Shown in pieces: positions 1 to 11,176 of a stretch of DNA of 64,000 nt; position 1 is the stretch's first letter, and each line of letters begins with the position of its first letter. Source of the DNA: Bugulina stolonifera (taxonomy: Eukaryota > Bryozoa > Gymnolaemata > Cheilostomatida > Bugulidae); assembly GCA_935421135.1 (NCBI GenBank), contig OW285187.1, forward strand, positions 1,116,001 to 1,180,000, in the 5' to 3' direction. The position numbers and the translations under genes are program-made. The notes under the pieces were generated by a model. The model was not told the DNA's origin. It searched no databases and saw nothing but the letters and a program-made list of their open reading frames with translations.

Positions 1-1452
1 GGTCATAATAGCCAATATTCAAATGAGTTTATCTTGGCTGCCACTAGGTTTACAAAGACAAACAGCACACCAATCTTCATGAAATAAGATGACCAGTATT
101 CTTTGCAAATATTGAATGGTGAGACAGTAGTGGTTTAATATCTAAATAAATAATGTTCATTTAGATGTAGGTGAAAGTGGAATTGTATATATACATGTAG
201 GTGTAGATACAGTAGGAGATGTAAGTGTAAATGTAGTAGTAGATGGTGTAGATTAATTACATGTACTATGTACAGTGTACATGTTACAGAATACAGATGT
301 AACCACATCCTAATACTAACTGTATTCATATTTCATAACTACACGTGTTTAACCTTGACATAAACTAAACATACTTTTTCTTTTTTCAGCATCTTGGGGT
401 GAATGGCTGGCAATGCCAGGCCATTTATATCTATGCCTATTTTACAACAGTCATTATCTCTATGACTATTTCACAACAGTCATAAATCAAGCATATTTTT
501 GTATGTGATGGGCGACTAGGACGCCATTATCTTTTTTGTGATGGCACCTAGGACGCGATTCTCTTTTCTTTGTGATAGCGCCTAGGACGCGATTCTCTTT
601 TCTTTGTGATGGCCCCTAGAACGCATTTTCCTCCTACTCGTGTTTGCCCAAGGAAGCATCCATCTGCAGAAACCAACAATCGTTTCACGTGCAAACTTCT
701 TTGATGCACCATCTTTTAACAGTGCTGAAGAAACTTTGTTTGGGGAAACATGTCCACCGATTCAATCGTTAGACCAATGTTTCTGAAACATAGTGCATAG
801 TAACAGACAGCAGTAACTGTATTAATTTCTAATTTTCATTCATACTTATTTTGCTTTTTGCCATAGGTTGGCTTTTTAAAGAAAATTGGCATGTGCTAAT
901 ATCAAACTTATTGCCAACCTATAAATACGAGTAGTACAAAAATATAGTTACATACGCAATACTAATATCTTATAGAAAACATCAAGGCACTTTTCCGTTG
1001 TGGTGGTATAAGTAAAATCTAGTAGACATTTTTAGCTAACTTCGGAACAAACAATGTAGTAATAACTGGCTAATACAGTTTTGCTCTCATAGATATTACA
1101 AGTTAAAAACACTAACTACTTTGTTCACCCTATTAATAGTTAAACAAAAGGGAGCATCCTCGAGGTGAAGGTGGTGAGAAATATAGAAAAGGGGTGGAGG
1201 TGGGTAAATTTTTGAAGATTATGACATCCTTCTTCTTGAAGTTGTGGAAGAGGAATGACCACTGTGGTGGTCTAGTTGTGAGCTAGCTAAGTACGTGTAC
1301 CTGTAAGCTAAGAAAAAGAGCCTTGAAACAAGCTGTAGCCTACCTACCCTATTGTTTTCTCATCCTCACAGATCAAGGAAACATAACTCCAAGACTAATC
1401 ACAGAAAATATAATTTTGGACAAAATTATGACATATTATGTTTGTTTTTCAG
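1..1452. other. Non-coding stretch upstream of collagen gene A
   Basis: I see no supportable exon here on either strand. A degenerate direct repeat lies at about 509-625: copies of a roughly 36-base unit with the core CCTAGGACGCGATTCTC. The collagen gene that follows should have anchor, coiled-coil and Gly-X-Y exons upstream. I found no run of Gly-X-Y codons in these bases, so those exons lie before the window or have been lost. Confidence 0.6.
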
Positions 1453-3303
1453 GGTTTGCTGGTAACACTGATCGACTAGACCCGGGTGGAGGGGCGGACT
1501 ACCAGTGCATGCCTCTGCAACCAGAGTATAACAAACACAGCAATAGTGTCACTAATGGGCACGTGACATGGCTAGCTGGTACTGAGTATCAAACTCATCG
1601 TCATGGTGTTTTCCCAGAATCCACCAACAACCAAAATGCACCTTGTGCCAGATGTTACACAGAGAAGAGAGGAGCTGCGATGATGATTCCAGCAAAGAGA
1701 ACTTGTCCAGATGGATGGACAAAAGAATATGAAGGTATGACTATTACGATTTGGGAAATCGGCATTGGAATGTTAATAGGAGGTGGCTCAGTGGGTTAGA
1801 GCGCCTGCCCTGAGGCATGAAAGTGCTGAAGGTTCAGGGTTCGAATCCCGCTGATGTCTACTGACTACTGGGTCATTGTACCACAGGTGTGCTCCGACCT
1901 GCCTACCAACTGAGAGCAAAAAAAACTTGGCGCAGCCATTGCAGCCTTGTATGTGCACCATCAATTCCATCGTCAGTGCCTGTCACTGAGTGATGCTGTA
2001 TGGTGATTTTAACCCTTTATTAACCTTTATTAATTATTAATTTCCTGAGTGGCTTACAATTTATAATTGCATATAGCTTACATGAGCCAAATGCAGGTAC
2101 CACATCTTACACAGTACATATGTACTTGTGCAGTATAACAAATATACAAATCATGTACATCCTATATTATTATGTGCCAATGCCTGTACATTGTGTACTT
2201 GTGGTGAGCAACCAGTAACAATGCAGTAAACTGACTGATGTAGACCACAGATTACAGTAATTCTATCAGCTCTCTAGTCATATAACCTGCAGCTATCTAG
2301 CCATATAACCTGCAGCTATCTAGCCATATAACCTGCAGCTCTCTAGCCATATAACCTGTAGCCCTCTAGCCATATAACCTGCAGCTATCTAGTCATAAAA
2401 CCTGTAGCTATATAGCCATATAACCTGCAGCTATCTAGCCATATAACCTGCAGCTATCTAGCCATATAACCTGCAGCTATCTAGTCATATAACCTGTAGC
2501 TATCTAGACATATAAACTGTAGCTATCCAGTCATATAACCTGCAGCTATCTAGTCATATAACCTGCAGCTATCTAGTCATATAACCTGCAGCTATCTAGT
2601 CATATAGCCTGTAGCTCTCTAGTCATATAACCTGCAGCTCTCTAGTCATATAACCTGCAACTATCTAGTCATATAACCTGCGCTCTCTAGTCATATAGCC
2701 TGTAGCTCTCTAGTCATATAACCTGCAGCTATCTAGTCATATAACCTGCAGCTATCTAGTCATATAACCTGCAGCTATCTAGTCATATAACCTGCAGCTC
2801 TCTAGTCATGTAACCTGCAGCTATCTAGTCATATAACCTGCAGCTATCTAGTCATATAACCTGCAGCTATCTAGACATATAACCTGTAGCTCTCCAGTCA
2901 TATAATCTGCAACTATCTAGTCATATAACCTGCGCTCTCTAGTCATATAACCTGCAGCTATCTAGTCATATAACCTGCAGCTATCTAGTCATATAACCTG
3001 CAGCTATCTAGACATAATATAACCTGCAGCTCTCTAGTCATATAACCTGCAGTGTAATAGTGTTCCACTCATACCCAATGGTAACTACCTGTAGGCTATT
3101 TGATGAGTTCACACTTTACTCACCACCGAAGCACATTCATGTGTGTGGACGCTAACCCGGAGTACGTGAGAGGCATGCCTACAGACACAAATGGAGCTAT
3201 GATATACTTTGTGAAGGTCGTTTGTTCTGGTAATGGTTCAACTGGACACTGTCCACCCTATGATCAGAACAAAGAGCTGACTTGTGTGGTCTGCACTAGA
3301 TAA
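1453..3303 (+). CDS. Short-chain collagen C4-like protein, C-terminal exons only (collagen gene A)
   Basis: Exons are 1453-1734 and 3095-3303; stop TAA is at 3301-3303. The acceptor is TTTTTCAG, the donor GAAG|GTATGA, and the phases match gene B exactly. The product is the cysteine-rich C-terminal domain of spongin-type short-chain collagens, an extracellular matrix family related to the collagen IV NC1 domain. Visible marks are [36 protein letters not shown] and LTCVVCT. It is clearly paralogous to gene B at 6064-9910. Both exons are open and intact, so it is not obviously a pseudogene, but no upstream triple-helix exon is found in the 1.45 kb before it. The intron carries a SINE and a 23-bp minisatellite. 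It could be the 3' end of a gene that starts outside the window, or a 5'-truncated duplicate. Confidence 0.8.
1777..1995 (+). mobile_element. tRNA-derived SINE
   Basis: A good pol III A box (TGGCTCAGTGGGTTAGAGC, from 1784) and a near-perfect B box (GGTTCGAATCC, 1838-1848) are spaced 54 bases start to start, followed by a non-tRNA body with an A-run. The borders are approximate and I could not see a clear target duplication. It sits in the intron of collagen gene A. It is not a functional tRNA because the acceptor stem does not close. Confidence 0.7.
2270..3055. repeat. 23-bp minisatellite, about 34 copies
   Basis: The unit resembles TAGTCATATAACCTGCAGCTATC. It fills the collagen A intron up to just before the last acceptor. 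The unit contains ACCTGCAG|CTAT, which weakly resembles the true acceptor ACCTGTAG|GCTATT at 3094/3095, so it may be a degenerate copy of that junction. Confidence 0.9.
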
Positions 3304-3539
3304 TACCAGTATATAATAACTGTATTTTCACTCACAAACCCTCACATTATTTTATTATACAAGTACTCTGTACTTGCCTGCTGTTTTATGTACTTACTTA
3401 GAAGTAAATCTTCTTAATTGCTATTTATGTTGTCTACATTGTACTAGGTTTCCGTAGGTTCTAGCTTACCTGGTCGATGCTGAAACACATGTAACATTTT
3501 ATGCTTGAATACAGGATGTAATACAGTCATAACCTATAC
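3304..3539. other. 3' flank of collagen gene A
   Basis: AT-rich sequence after the stop codon. No canonical AATAAA was recognised on the plus strand. Confidence 0.5.
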
Positions 3540-3995
3540 AACTGTTCTATACTATACTATACCGCACTGTACCACACCCCACTACACGGTTCTGTATTGT
3601 GCTATACTATACTATACCGCACTGTACCACACCCCACGACACGGTTCTGTATTGTGCTATACTATACCATACCGCACTGTACCACACCCCACTACACCGT
3701 TCTGTATTGTGCTATACTATACCATACCGCACTGTACCACACCCCACTACACTGTTCTGTATTGTGCTATACTATACCATACCGCACTGTACCACACCCC
3801 ACTACACCGTTCTGTATTGTGCTATACTATACTATACCGCACTGTACCACACCCCACGACACGGTTCTGTATTGTGCTATACTATACCATACCGCACTGT
3901 ACCACACCCCACTACACCGTTCTGTATTGTGCTATACTATACTATACCGCACTGTACCACACCCCACTACACGGTTCTGTATTGTGCTATACTAT
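3540..3995. repeat. 55-bp minisatellite, about 8 copies
   Basis: Copies of a 55-base unit containing CCGCACTGTACCACACCCC and GGTTCTGTATTGTGC. Successive GGTTCTG anchors are 55 bases apart. Open frames through it are repeat translation only. Confidence 0.9.
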
Positions 3996-4228
3996 ACTAC
4001 ATGCTATGCTATGCTATAATACTATATTATACTATACTATACTATGCTATACTATACTATACTATACTATACTATACTATACTATACTATACTATACTAT
4101 ACTATACTATACTATACTATGCTATACTATACTATGCTATACTATACTATACTATACTATGCTATGCTATGCTATGCTATGCTATGCTATGCTATGCTAT
4201 GCTATACTATACTATACTTACATGTATT
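3996..4228. repeat. Pentameric CTATA/CTATG microsatellite
   Basis: A continuous run of CTATA and CTATG pentamers. It follows directly from the preceding 55-bp array, whose unit also contains CTATACTATA, so the pentamer probably expanded from inside that unit. Confidence 0.9.
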
Positions 4229-4356
4229 ATACTTATGAGAAACGTATCTGTGTATCTCTTCTTCCTTTTCTTCAACTCTTTTGACTCAAACTAAGCCAGC
4301 TGTCAAGCTTGTTCTGTTGGAAGGCGTGCCAAAGGCATATTTTCTGTGGTTCACCA

Positions 4357-5245
4357 GACATGAGTATATAGTGGTTCACTAGACATGGGCATGCAGCGGT
4401 TCACTAGACATGAGTATATAGTGATTTACTAGACATGGGTATATAGTGGTTCACTGGACATGGGTGTGTAGTGGTTCACTAAACATGGGTATGTAGATGT
4501 TCACTAGACATGGGTATATAGTGGTTCACTGGACATGGGTTTGTAGTGGTTCACTATACATGGGTATATAGTGGTTCGCTAGACATGAGTATATAGTGGT
4601 CCACTAGACATGGGCATGTAGTGGTCCACTAGACATGGGCATGTAGTGGTCCACTAGACATGGATATATAGTGGTTCACTAAACATGGGTATATATTGGT
4701 TCACTAGATATGGGTATGTAGTGGTTCACTAGACATGGGTATATAGTGATTCACTAAACATGGGTATGTAGTGGTCCACTAGACATGGGCATGTAGTGGT
4801 CCACTAGACATGAGCATGTAGTGATTCACTAGACATGGGTATGTAGTGGTTCACTAGACATGAGTATGTAGTGGTCCACTAGACATGGGTATATAGTGGT
4901 TCAGTAGACATGGATATGTAGTGATTCACTAGACATGGGTATGTAGTGGTTCACTAGACATGGGTATATAGTGGTTCACTAGACATGGGTATGTAGTGGT
5001 TCACTAGACATGGGTATATAGTGGTTCGCTAGACATGGGTATATAGTGGTCCACTAGACATGAACATGTAGTGGTCCACTAGACATGGGTATATAGTGGT
5101 TCACTAGACATGGGTATGTGGTGGTTCACCAAACATAGGTATGTAGTTGTTCACTAGACATGGGTATATAGTGGTTCACTAGACATGGGTATATAGTGAT
5201 TCACTAAACATGGGTATGTAGTGGTTCACTAGACATGGGTATGTA
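4357..5245. repeat. 25-bp minisatellite, about 35 copies
   Basis: The unit is close to GTGGTTCACTAGACATGGGT plus ATATA or ATGTA. It is intergenic between the two collagen genes. Confidence 0.9.
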
Positions 5246-6063
5246 GACTCAGTGAGGAAGTGTACACCATGGTTGTTTGACCAACATGCACATGTGCTGT
5301 GCTCAGGATAGTTTACAGTGTTTACAGATAGATGGCTTTGGTGTGTTTGTTATGCTGGTATTTGTTACCATAAATATATCCAAGCTGTCATTACAAATGA
5401 ATATCTGCTGGTGTTCTGGGTCAACATTATAAATAACTACCTGCCTGTACTGACTGGTTCAGACTGCTCTGGTAGCCAGTCAGATAAATTGGGCCAAACC
5501 AAACGGTCTTTCCATCACAGCACCTACATGTACATCGACTACTTACATATCCACACATTAACCTAGTACATGTTCTAGCCTGTGCCTGTCCTAGTTCTAG
5601 AGCATATTACCATGACTTGTAATGAAGTTAAAACAGTGTATCTATTTTATTCTAATCTACTGAAACAATGGATTGCTCAGTAGCTAGAATATAGTCATAA
5701 AATATCATGTATTAATAACAATAATGGCTATATACATCTACATTGTATACTATCTGCAGTTCTCACAGACATGAGGAATTTTACATTCATATTGAAAGAG
5801 TAGTTCTATTGGCATGATTGTCCATAATATACTTTACTGTTATGCACTGGATTGTTTATACCTTGCAGAACTCAATTATACATGTATATTGTGCAACAAG
5901 TAAGTGTTATACTGTGTAGGTACATGTAATATTATGACCATGTGTGTTTATTACGACTCTCATTGGCTGAAAAGTGTAGCCAATGAATGGCACATGCTGG
6001 AGGGTATATCAGTTGATACTGTAGCAGTTCACCAACACAACTCGGTGACACCATACCAGAGAG
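5246..6063. other. Intergenic region, promoter side of collagen gene B
   Basis: No exon or recognisable element is supported. The promoter of collagen gene B presumably lies here, but I see no motif that fixes it. Confidence 0.5.
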
Positions 6064-9000
6064 ATGAGAGGAACAGGTTGGTTACCAATTTATTTACATA
6101 TGTATGTGTTTAGTTCATCCAGAGTGTATAAGCTGATACTATGGTAATGGAGTTATTCACTGCACATCAAGACATAGTTTGCTGTATCCATGATGTTATA
6201 TTATAATATACATAATATGTACCACTATTTATGTTATGTTTGAATGCCACTTCTACTTGTACTCTACTGTATTTTAACCTTTCAGTAACTGTCGTAGTGG
6301 TACTCTGTGCCATAAGTATTGCGTCGTCAGGATCTGTAAGTAGTGATGTCACAGTAGGCTGTGACTGTGAAGCTCAAAACAGAGTGCTTGAGACATCAAA
6401 GGTTGAACGTGAACATCTACAGCAGGAAATACAGGCACAGCGGAATACTCTCCGTTCTTTGATTCAGTTGGTATGTAAGTCTAGAAGCTTCCAATTCTAG
6501 CAGTGAACGATGCACACTGTTGATATTGTTCCTAAGGAGACTCATTTTTCTGTAGCATGACTCTACCTATCTACTGACCAAACTACCTATCTACTGACCA
6601 AACTACCTATCTACTGACCAAACTACTTATCTACTGACCAAACTACCTATCTACTGACCAAACTACCTATCTACTGACCAAACTACTTATCTACTGACCA
6701 AACTACCTATCTACTGACCAAACTACCTATCTACTGACCAAACTACCTATCTACTGACCAAACTACTTATCTACTGACCAAACTACCTATCTACTGACCA
6801 AACTACTTATCTACTGACCAAACTACCTATCTACTGACCAAACTACCTATCTACTGACCAAACTACCTATCTACTGACCAAACTACCTATCTGCTGACCA
6901 AACTACCTATCTACTGACCAAACTCTACTGAATATTGAGATGTTTCAGCTCTACATCCAGCAGTAGAACAGTTGCCTCGTATATTGCAGATAGCTAGATT
7001 TGAGGGTGAGCGCTGTAGACTGTAGAATTGTCTACGCTGTAGACTGTAGAATTGTCTGTACTGTAGACTGTAGAATTGTCTACACTGTAGACTGTAGAAT
7101 TGTCTATGCTGTAGAATTGTCTACGCTGTAGACTGTAGAATTTTCTACGGTGTAGACTGTAGAATTGTCTACACTGTAGACTGTAGAATTGTCTACACTG
7201 TAAACTGTAGAATTGTCTACACCGTAAACTGTGGAATTGTCTACACTGTAAACTGTGGAATTGTCTACGGTCTACACATTCAAAGTTCACCTCTTACAGA
7301 ATGAAAAGACCAAAAATATCAACAACCCTCTTCGAGTGACTGTTGTGTTATGCTGTATCATAGTAATATATTGCTGTACTTTATCGTATTATATTATATA
7401 CCGTTGTCTTTAATCTGCTGTGTTGCACCATATCTTGGTCAGCTGTAATACAGGTATTACAGGTAATATAGGTTTGTACTACATCTACATGACTGCATAT
7501 CATTACAATAAGTACACCAGCTTTCCTTGAGGACTGATCTATTAATCTCAGTCTAACAACTGCTGCTACTTTAATCAATGACAAATAAGCGTGCTGTTGT
7601 CAACAAAGAGATGAGCTGATGCCAGTGAAATTTAAAAATTATCAAAAAAGAACATTTTAAAGAAGCTCTAGTTGTGGGCAGTCTGCATAAATATCATGAT
7701 CAGAAATGGCTTTTTATGTGTCTTCCAATTTCTCTGATCATATTGTCAACTTTTTAAAAATTGCATGAACCTATGGCTACATAACAAAGTACTAAAGTGG
7801 GTTTTTACATATCTGTCTAGACATCTTCATCTAGCTGTCACTATATTATTATAAATGCTGCCTTCCCAACCATATACAATGTAGCACCCATTATAATTGC
7901 TATTCATTGTACTCAACTACAGTTACTATATGGACAAGAATTTGTTGCCCAGAACTCAGATGGTCTGGAGGAGGACATGGAGAACCTGCTACTCCAACTG
8001 CGTACATTTGGTAACTACATTATTTACACCAAACTTTTAAATGCAAAGTCATGTGATGGCAACTCTAAGTAACTTGGTAGAAGATAGAAAGCTAAGCCAT
8101 GAGTATCATGAAGTGTTTACACTGCAGGTGTGAGAGGTGTGCAGGGCAGAGATGGACAACATGGTAGAGATGGTCAGCAGGGTAGAGACGGTAGAGATGG
8201 TAAGCTATGATTATGGATGACTTGGTTATCGATTCTCACCTGCCAAATTACCCCTGATTTCTCTACATGTACAATGTATGTTAAAGCTCATCCTTCAAAG
8301 TGCATGTTCTAGACAATATGCTTGATTAACATGTACATGTGGATTGATGGAAGGTTGCAGTAAAACTAACGGTGCTGTATCTGTAGGTAGAGATGGAGCT
8401 CCTGGCCTACCAGCCCTCCCTGGATTAGCTTGCACTAAGGGAGAAACAGGAGATGTTGGAGAAGCAGGGCCACCAGGACCTCAAGGTCCAGCTGGTTCAC
8501 CTGGAACCAAGGGAGATGTTGGACCACCAGGAGCTAAAGGTTCACCTGGTAACACAGAAGTGACGACAGCTGGTGGTGCTGTTTATACTAGATGGGGGAG
8601 AACTACATGTGGGTCAGACTCAGTTCTACAGTATAAAGGTGAGTTTGATATTATATATTGATAAATCAAATACACTTTCACCGATACATAGCTTAGGCAG
8701 TTAATACATGTAGGCCCACATGTGCACTACAATCATTATAATATAATAGCATTTTATGCTAGGCCTGTCCATATATATTTCATTAGACTTGTTTCACCCA
8801 GTTGTCAACAAAGTATTTTGCAATTACTTGTAAATGCTACCAGAGGGCGCTGCCGCTACATAGTACTATTACTACCGATGTTAAACATTTCAAGTCCTCC
8901 GGACCTCTCAGAAAACTCCCTGATTTGTATAATACATAAAGTACAAGTATGTAGTAGCTTCGTTCGTAGGTACTCTACATGCAACCTCAACTTTGGTCAC

Positions 9001-9910
9001 GTTTGAGAAAAACCCTTTAGATAAACAATGTTTGTTTATCAGGGTTTGCTGGAGGGTCATACTATGAATATCGAGGAGGAGGAGCTAACTACCAGTGTAT
9101 GCCTCTGGACCCAGAGTATAGCAAATACAGTGGTAGTGTTAGTAACTGGCATGGATCCCGGATCCGTGGCGCAGAATACCAATCATTCAACTATGGCCCA
9201 TTTCCTAATGCAATGTTTAACCAGAACGTACCCTGTGCCAGATGTTACACGGAGAAGAGAGGAACTGTGATGATGATTCCAGCTAAAAGGACTTGTCCAG
9301 GTGGATGGACTAAAGAATATGAAGGTATGGAGGTCACATAGTTTGGTAGAAACATAAGCATTGATATTCTCTGCCTATAGCACATAATAGGAACAATCAC
9401 TGAATTATTGTTTAGAGGTTGAGATTTCTAGACAGCACCTTTGTCGTATATCTTACACTCACCTTACACTCACCTTACACTCACCTTACACTCACCTTAC
9501 ACTCACCTTACACTCACCTTACACTCACCTTACACTCACCTTACACTCGCCTTACACTCGCCTTACACTCGCCTTACACTCGCCTTACACTCGCCTTACA
9601 CTCGCCTTACACTCGCCTTACACTCGCCTTACACTCGCCTTACACTCGCCTTACACTCGCCTTACACTCACCTTACACTCACCTTACACTGGTATCGGCA
9701 GGTTACTTGATGACAGAACGTCATAATCACCACAGAGCAACATACGAGTGTGTAGATGCTAGCCCAGAAAATATCAGAGGAATGCAAGCTGACACCAACG
9801 GAGCTCTCTTCTACTTTGTGAAGACAGATTGTACTACTGCAGGTACAACTGGACACTGTCCACCCTACTATGAGAACCGAGAGCTGACCTGTGTGGTCTG
9901 TACCAAGTAG
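6064..9910 (+). CDS. Short-chain collagen C4-like protein, complete (collagen gene B)
   Basis: Seven exons: 6064-6076, 6286-6470, 7923-8010, 8128-8199, 8387-8638, 9043-9324, 9702-9910. They close in frame at 366 aa. The micro-exon gives MRGT. It is followed by a hydrophobic signal or anchor ([13 protein letters not shown]), a Cys pair, and a polar segment likely to form a coiled coil (about residues 35-95). Next come about 26 Gly-X-Y triplets (about 95-172), then [10 protein letters not shown] and the collagen IV-like cysteine-rich domain ([41 protein letters not shown]). The family builds short extracellular collagens (spongins) of the sponge matrix. Two triplets lack glycine: ALP, and CTK with an extra Cys. 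The 13-nt first exon is the least certain part; an ORF from 6231 could start in its place. Exon phases match gene A. Confidence 0.85.
6559..6925. repeat. 20-bp minisatellite, about 19 copies
   Basis: The unit AACTACCTATCTACTGACCA is very homogeneous. It lies in the intron after the coiled-coil exon of collagen gene B, about 90 bases past the donor. Confidence 0.95.
7008..7275. repeat. About 24-bp minisatellite, about 11 copies
   Basis: The unit resembles CTGTAGACTGTAGAATTGTC plus TACA. Its GTAGAC/GTCTAC parts are inverted, so each unit can fold on itself. It is in the same intron of collagen gene B as the 20-bp array. Confidence 0.9.
9455..9690. repeat. 11-bp minisatellite, about 21 copies
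   Basis: The unit is CTTACACTCAC or CTTACACTCGC. The CGC variants are clustered in the middle and the CAC variants at both ends. The array ends just before the last acceptor of collagen gene B and supplies its pyrimidine-rich tract. Confidence 0.95.
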
Positions 9911-9992
9911 TCATCTCACTGGACAATAATATAAAGCATCTAGTGAGCCGTTAATCACTTGATGTGTATTTATGCAGTTGTCGTGCGACACT

Positions 9993-10272
9993 GACATATC
10001 GGTGCCCCACTGACATATCGGTGCCCCACTGACATATCGGTGCTACACTGACATATCGGTGCTACACTGACATATCGGTGCCCCACTGACATATCGGTGC
10101 CCCACTGACATATCGGTGCTACACTGACATATCGGTGCCCCACTGACATATCGGTGCTACACTAACATATCAGTGCCCCACTGACATATCGGTGCTCCAC
10201 TGACATATCGGTGCTACACTGACATATCGGTGCTCTACTGACATATCGGTGCTCCACTGACATATCGGTGTG
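9993..10272. repeat. 19-bp minisatellite, about 15 copies, probably in the 3' UTR
   Basis: The unit is CTGACATATCGGTGCCCCA with a CTACA variant. It lies between the collagen B stop and an AATAAA at 10354-10359, so it is probably transcribed in the 3' UTR. Confidence 0.9.
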
Positions 10273-10353
10273 GCACTGACATTTTGAAGGCCTGCTTATA
10301 TTGAGCCAATGTCTCCACGAACTCTGATACTAAGTTCTGTGTTGGGGCATGAA

Positions 10354-10359
10354 AATAAA
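10354..10359 (+). other. Candidate polyadenylation signal of collagen gene B
   Basis: AATAAA lies about 445 bases after the stop and beyond the 19-bp array. An AATAATATAAA stretch just after the stop is an alternative. Confidence 0.4.
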
Positions 10360-10697
10360 GTATCATTTCGATTGATATATTGGTGAGTGTGCGTACAATA
10401 TGTCAATATAGTAATTAAAAAAATGGCCTAGATAGAGCAGTTTGGACCCAGATACGTTCGACTTTAAAATGGTCTCCAAGTTCTTGGTGGGGCACTGAAA
10501 CTATCACATCACTGGATTTAGAAAAACTTTCTTCTTGCTGGAGTGTGTCAACTTTCAACTAATAAAATATTTAACGTGCATTTAGATGAATTATAGTTTT
10601 ATGATTACATAGTAGAATAAGAAGTTGGAACCATCTACATGTATTTAACTTCATGTGTATTCAACGGGCACAACCATTCCACATGAGTAACACCTCT

Positions 10698-10730
10698 ACA
10701 TTGTACATACATGCTATGTATGTACAATGT
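10698..10730. repeat. Perfect 15-bp inverted repeat with 3-bp spacer
   Basis: Arms ACATTGTACATACAT and ATGTATGTACAATGT are separated by GCT. It lies between collagen gene B and GT31-1, and no gene uses it visibly. Confidence 0.9.
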
Positions 10731-10747
10731 TCACATAACGGGGCAGT

Positions 10748-10850
10748 AGTGGAAAGGGCATCAGGAGCAGGAACAGTGGTGGTAGCAGTGGCAGCAGTGG
10801 CGTTAGCAGTGGCGGTAGCAGTGGCGGTAGCAGTGGTGGTAGCAGTGCTA
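10748..10850. repeat. GCAGTGGYGGTA triplet-type repeat
   Basis: Imperfect copies of GCAGTGGCGGTA and GCAGTGGTGGTA. It is open in several frames (Ala-Val one way, Thr-Ala the other), but nothing around it supports a coding exon. Confidence 0.8.
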
Positions 10851-11176
10851 GAGTTCAGACAATTTCCCACAAAACAAGGTTTCAGAGTCGCACACAATCT
10901 ATTTGGTGTTAGCTGCTAACATGATGAACATAGTATGCAGTGCATAGGTACATGTTATATACAAGCACATTGCATATCTAGGTATGAGTATGAAAACTGT
11001 ATAGAGGTCGAATAATGCAATATAAAGTATTTAATTATATGGATGCGACTATGAACAGGTATTGCTATTAGCATTACTACTTACAGTAAAAATGGTATTG
11101 CTTGAATAATAAAAAAGACAAAAACCAAGCCTTGGCTATCCAAGTTAAAAAGCACCACTCTGCCACCTGTCCCACA

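Noticed and set aside
1777..1850. Functional tRNA gene
   Set aside because: Internal boxes are good, but the acceptor and anticodon stems do not form. It fits a SINE head.
3505..4294. Several 140-259 aa frames rich in Tyr, Thr and Leu
   Set aside because: Frames through the 55-bp and pentamer repeats without any family feature.
5904..6113. 69 aa frame as first exon of collagen gene B
   Set aside because: Its frame does not join exon 2 in phase at the AACAG donor. The short frame MRGT starting at 6064 does.
10653..10919. Ala-Val-rich open frame of 88 aa (and Thr-Ala frame on the other strand)
   Set aside because: Derived from the GCAGTGGYGGTA repeat. No splice context or family match.
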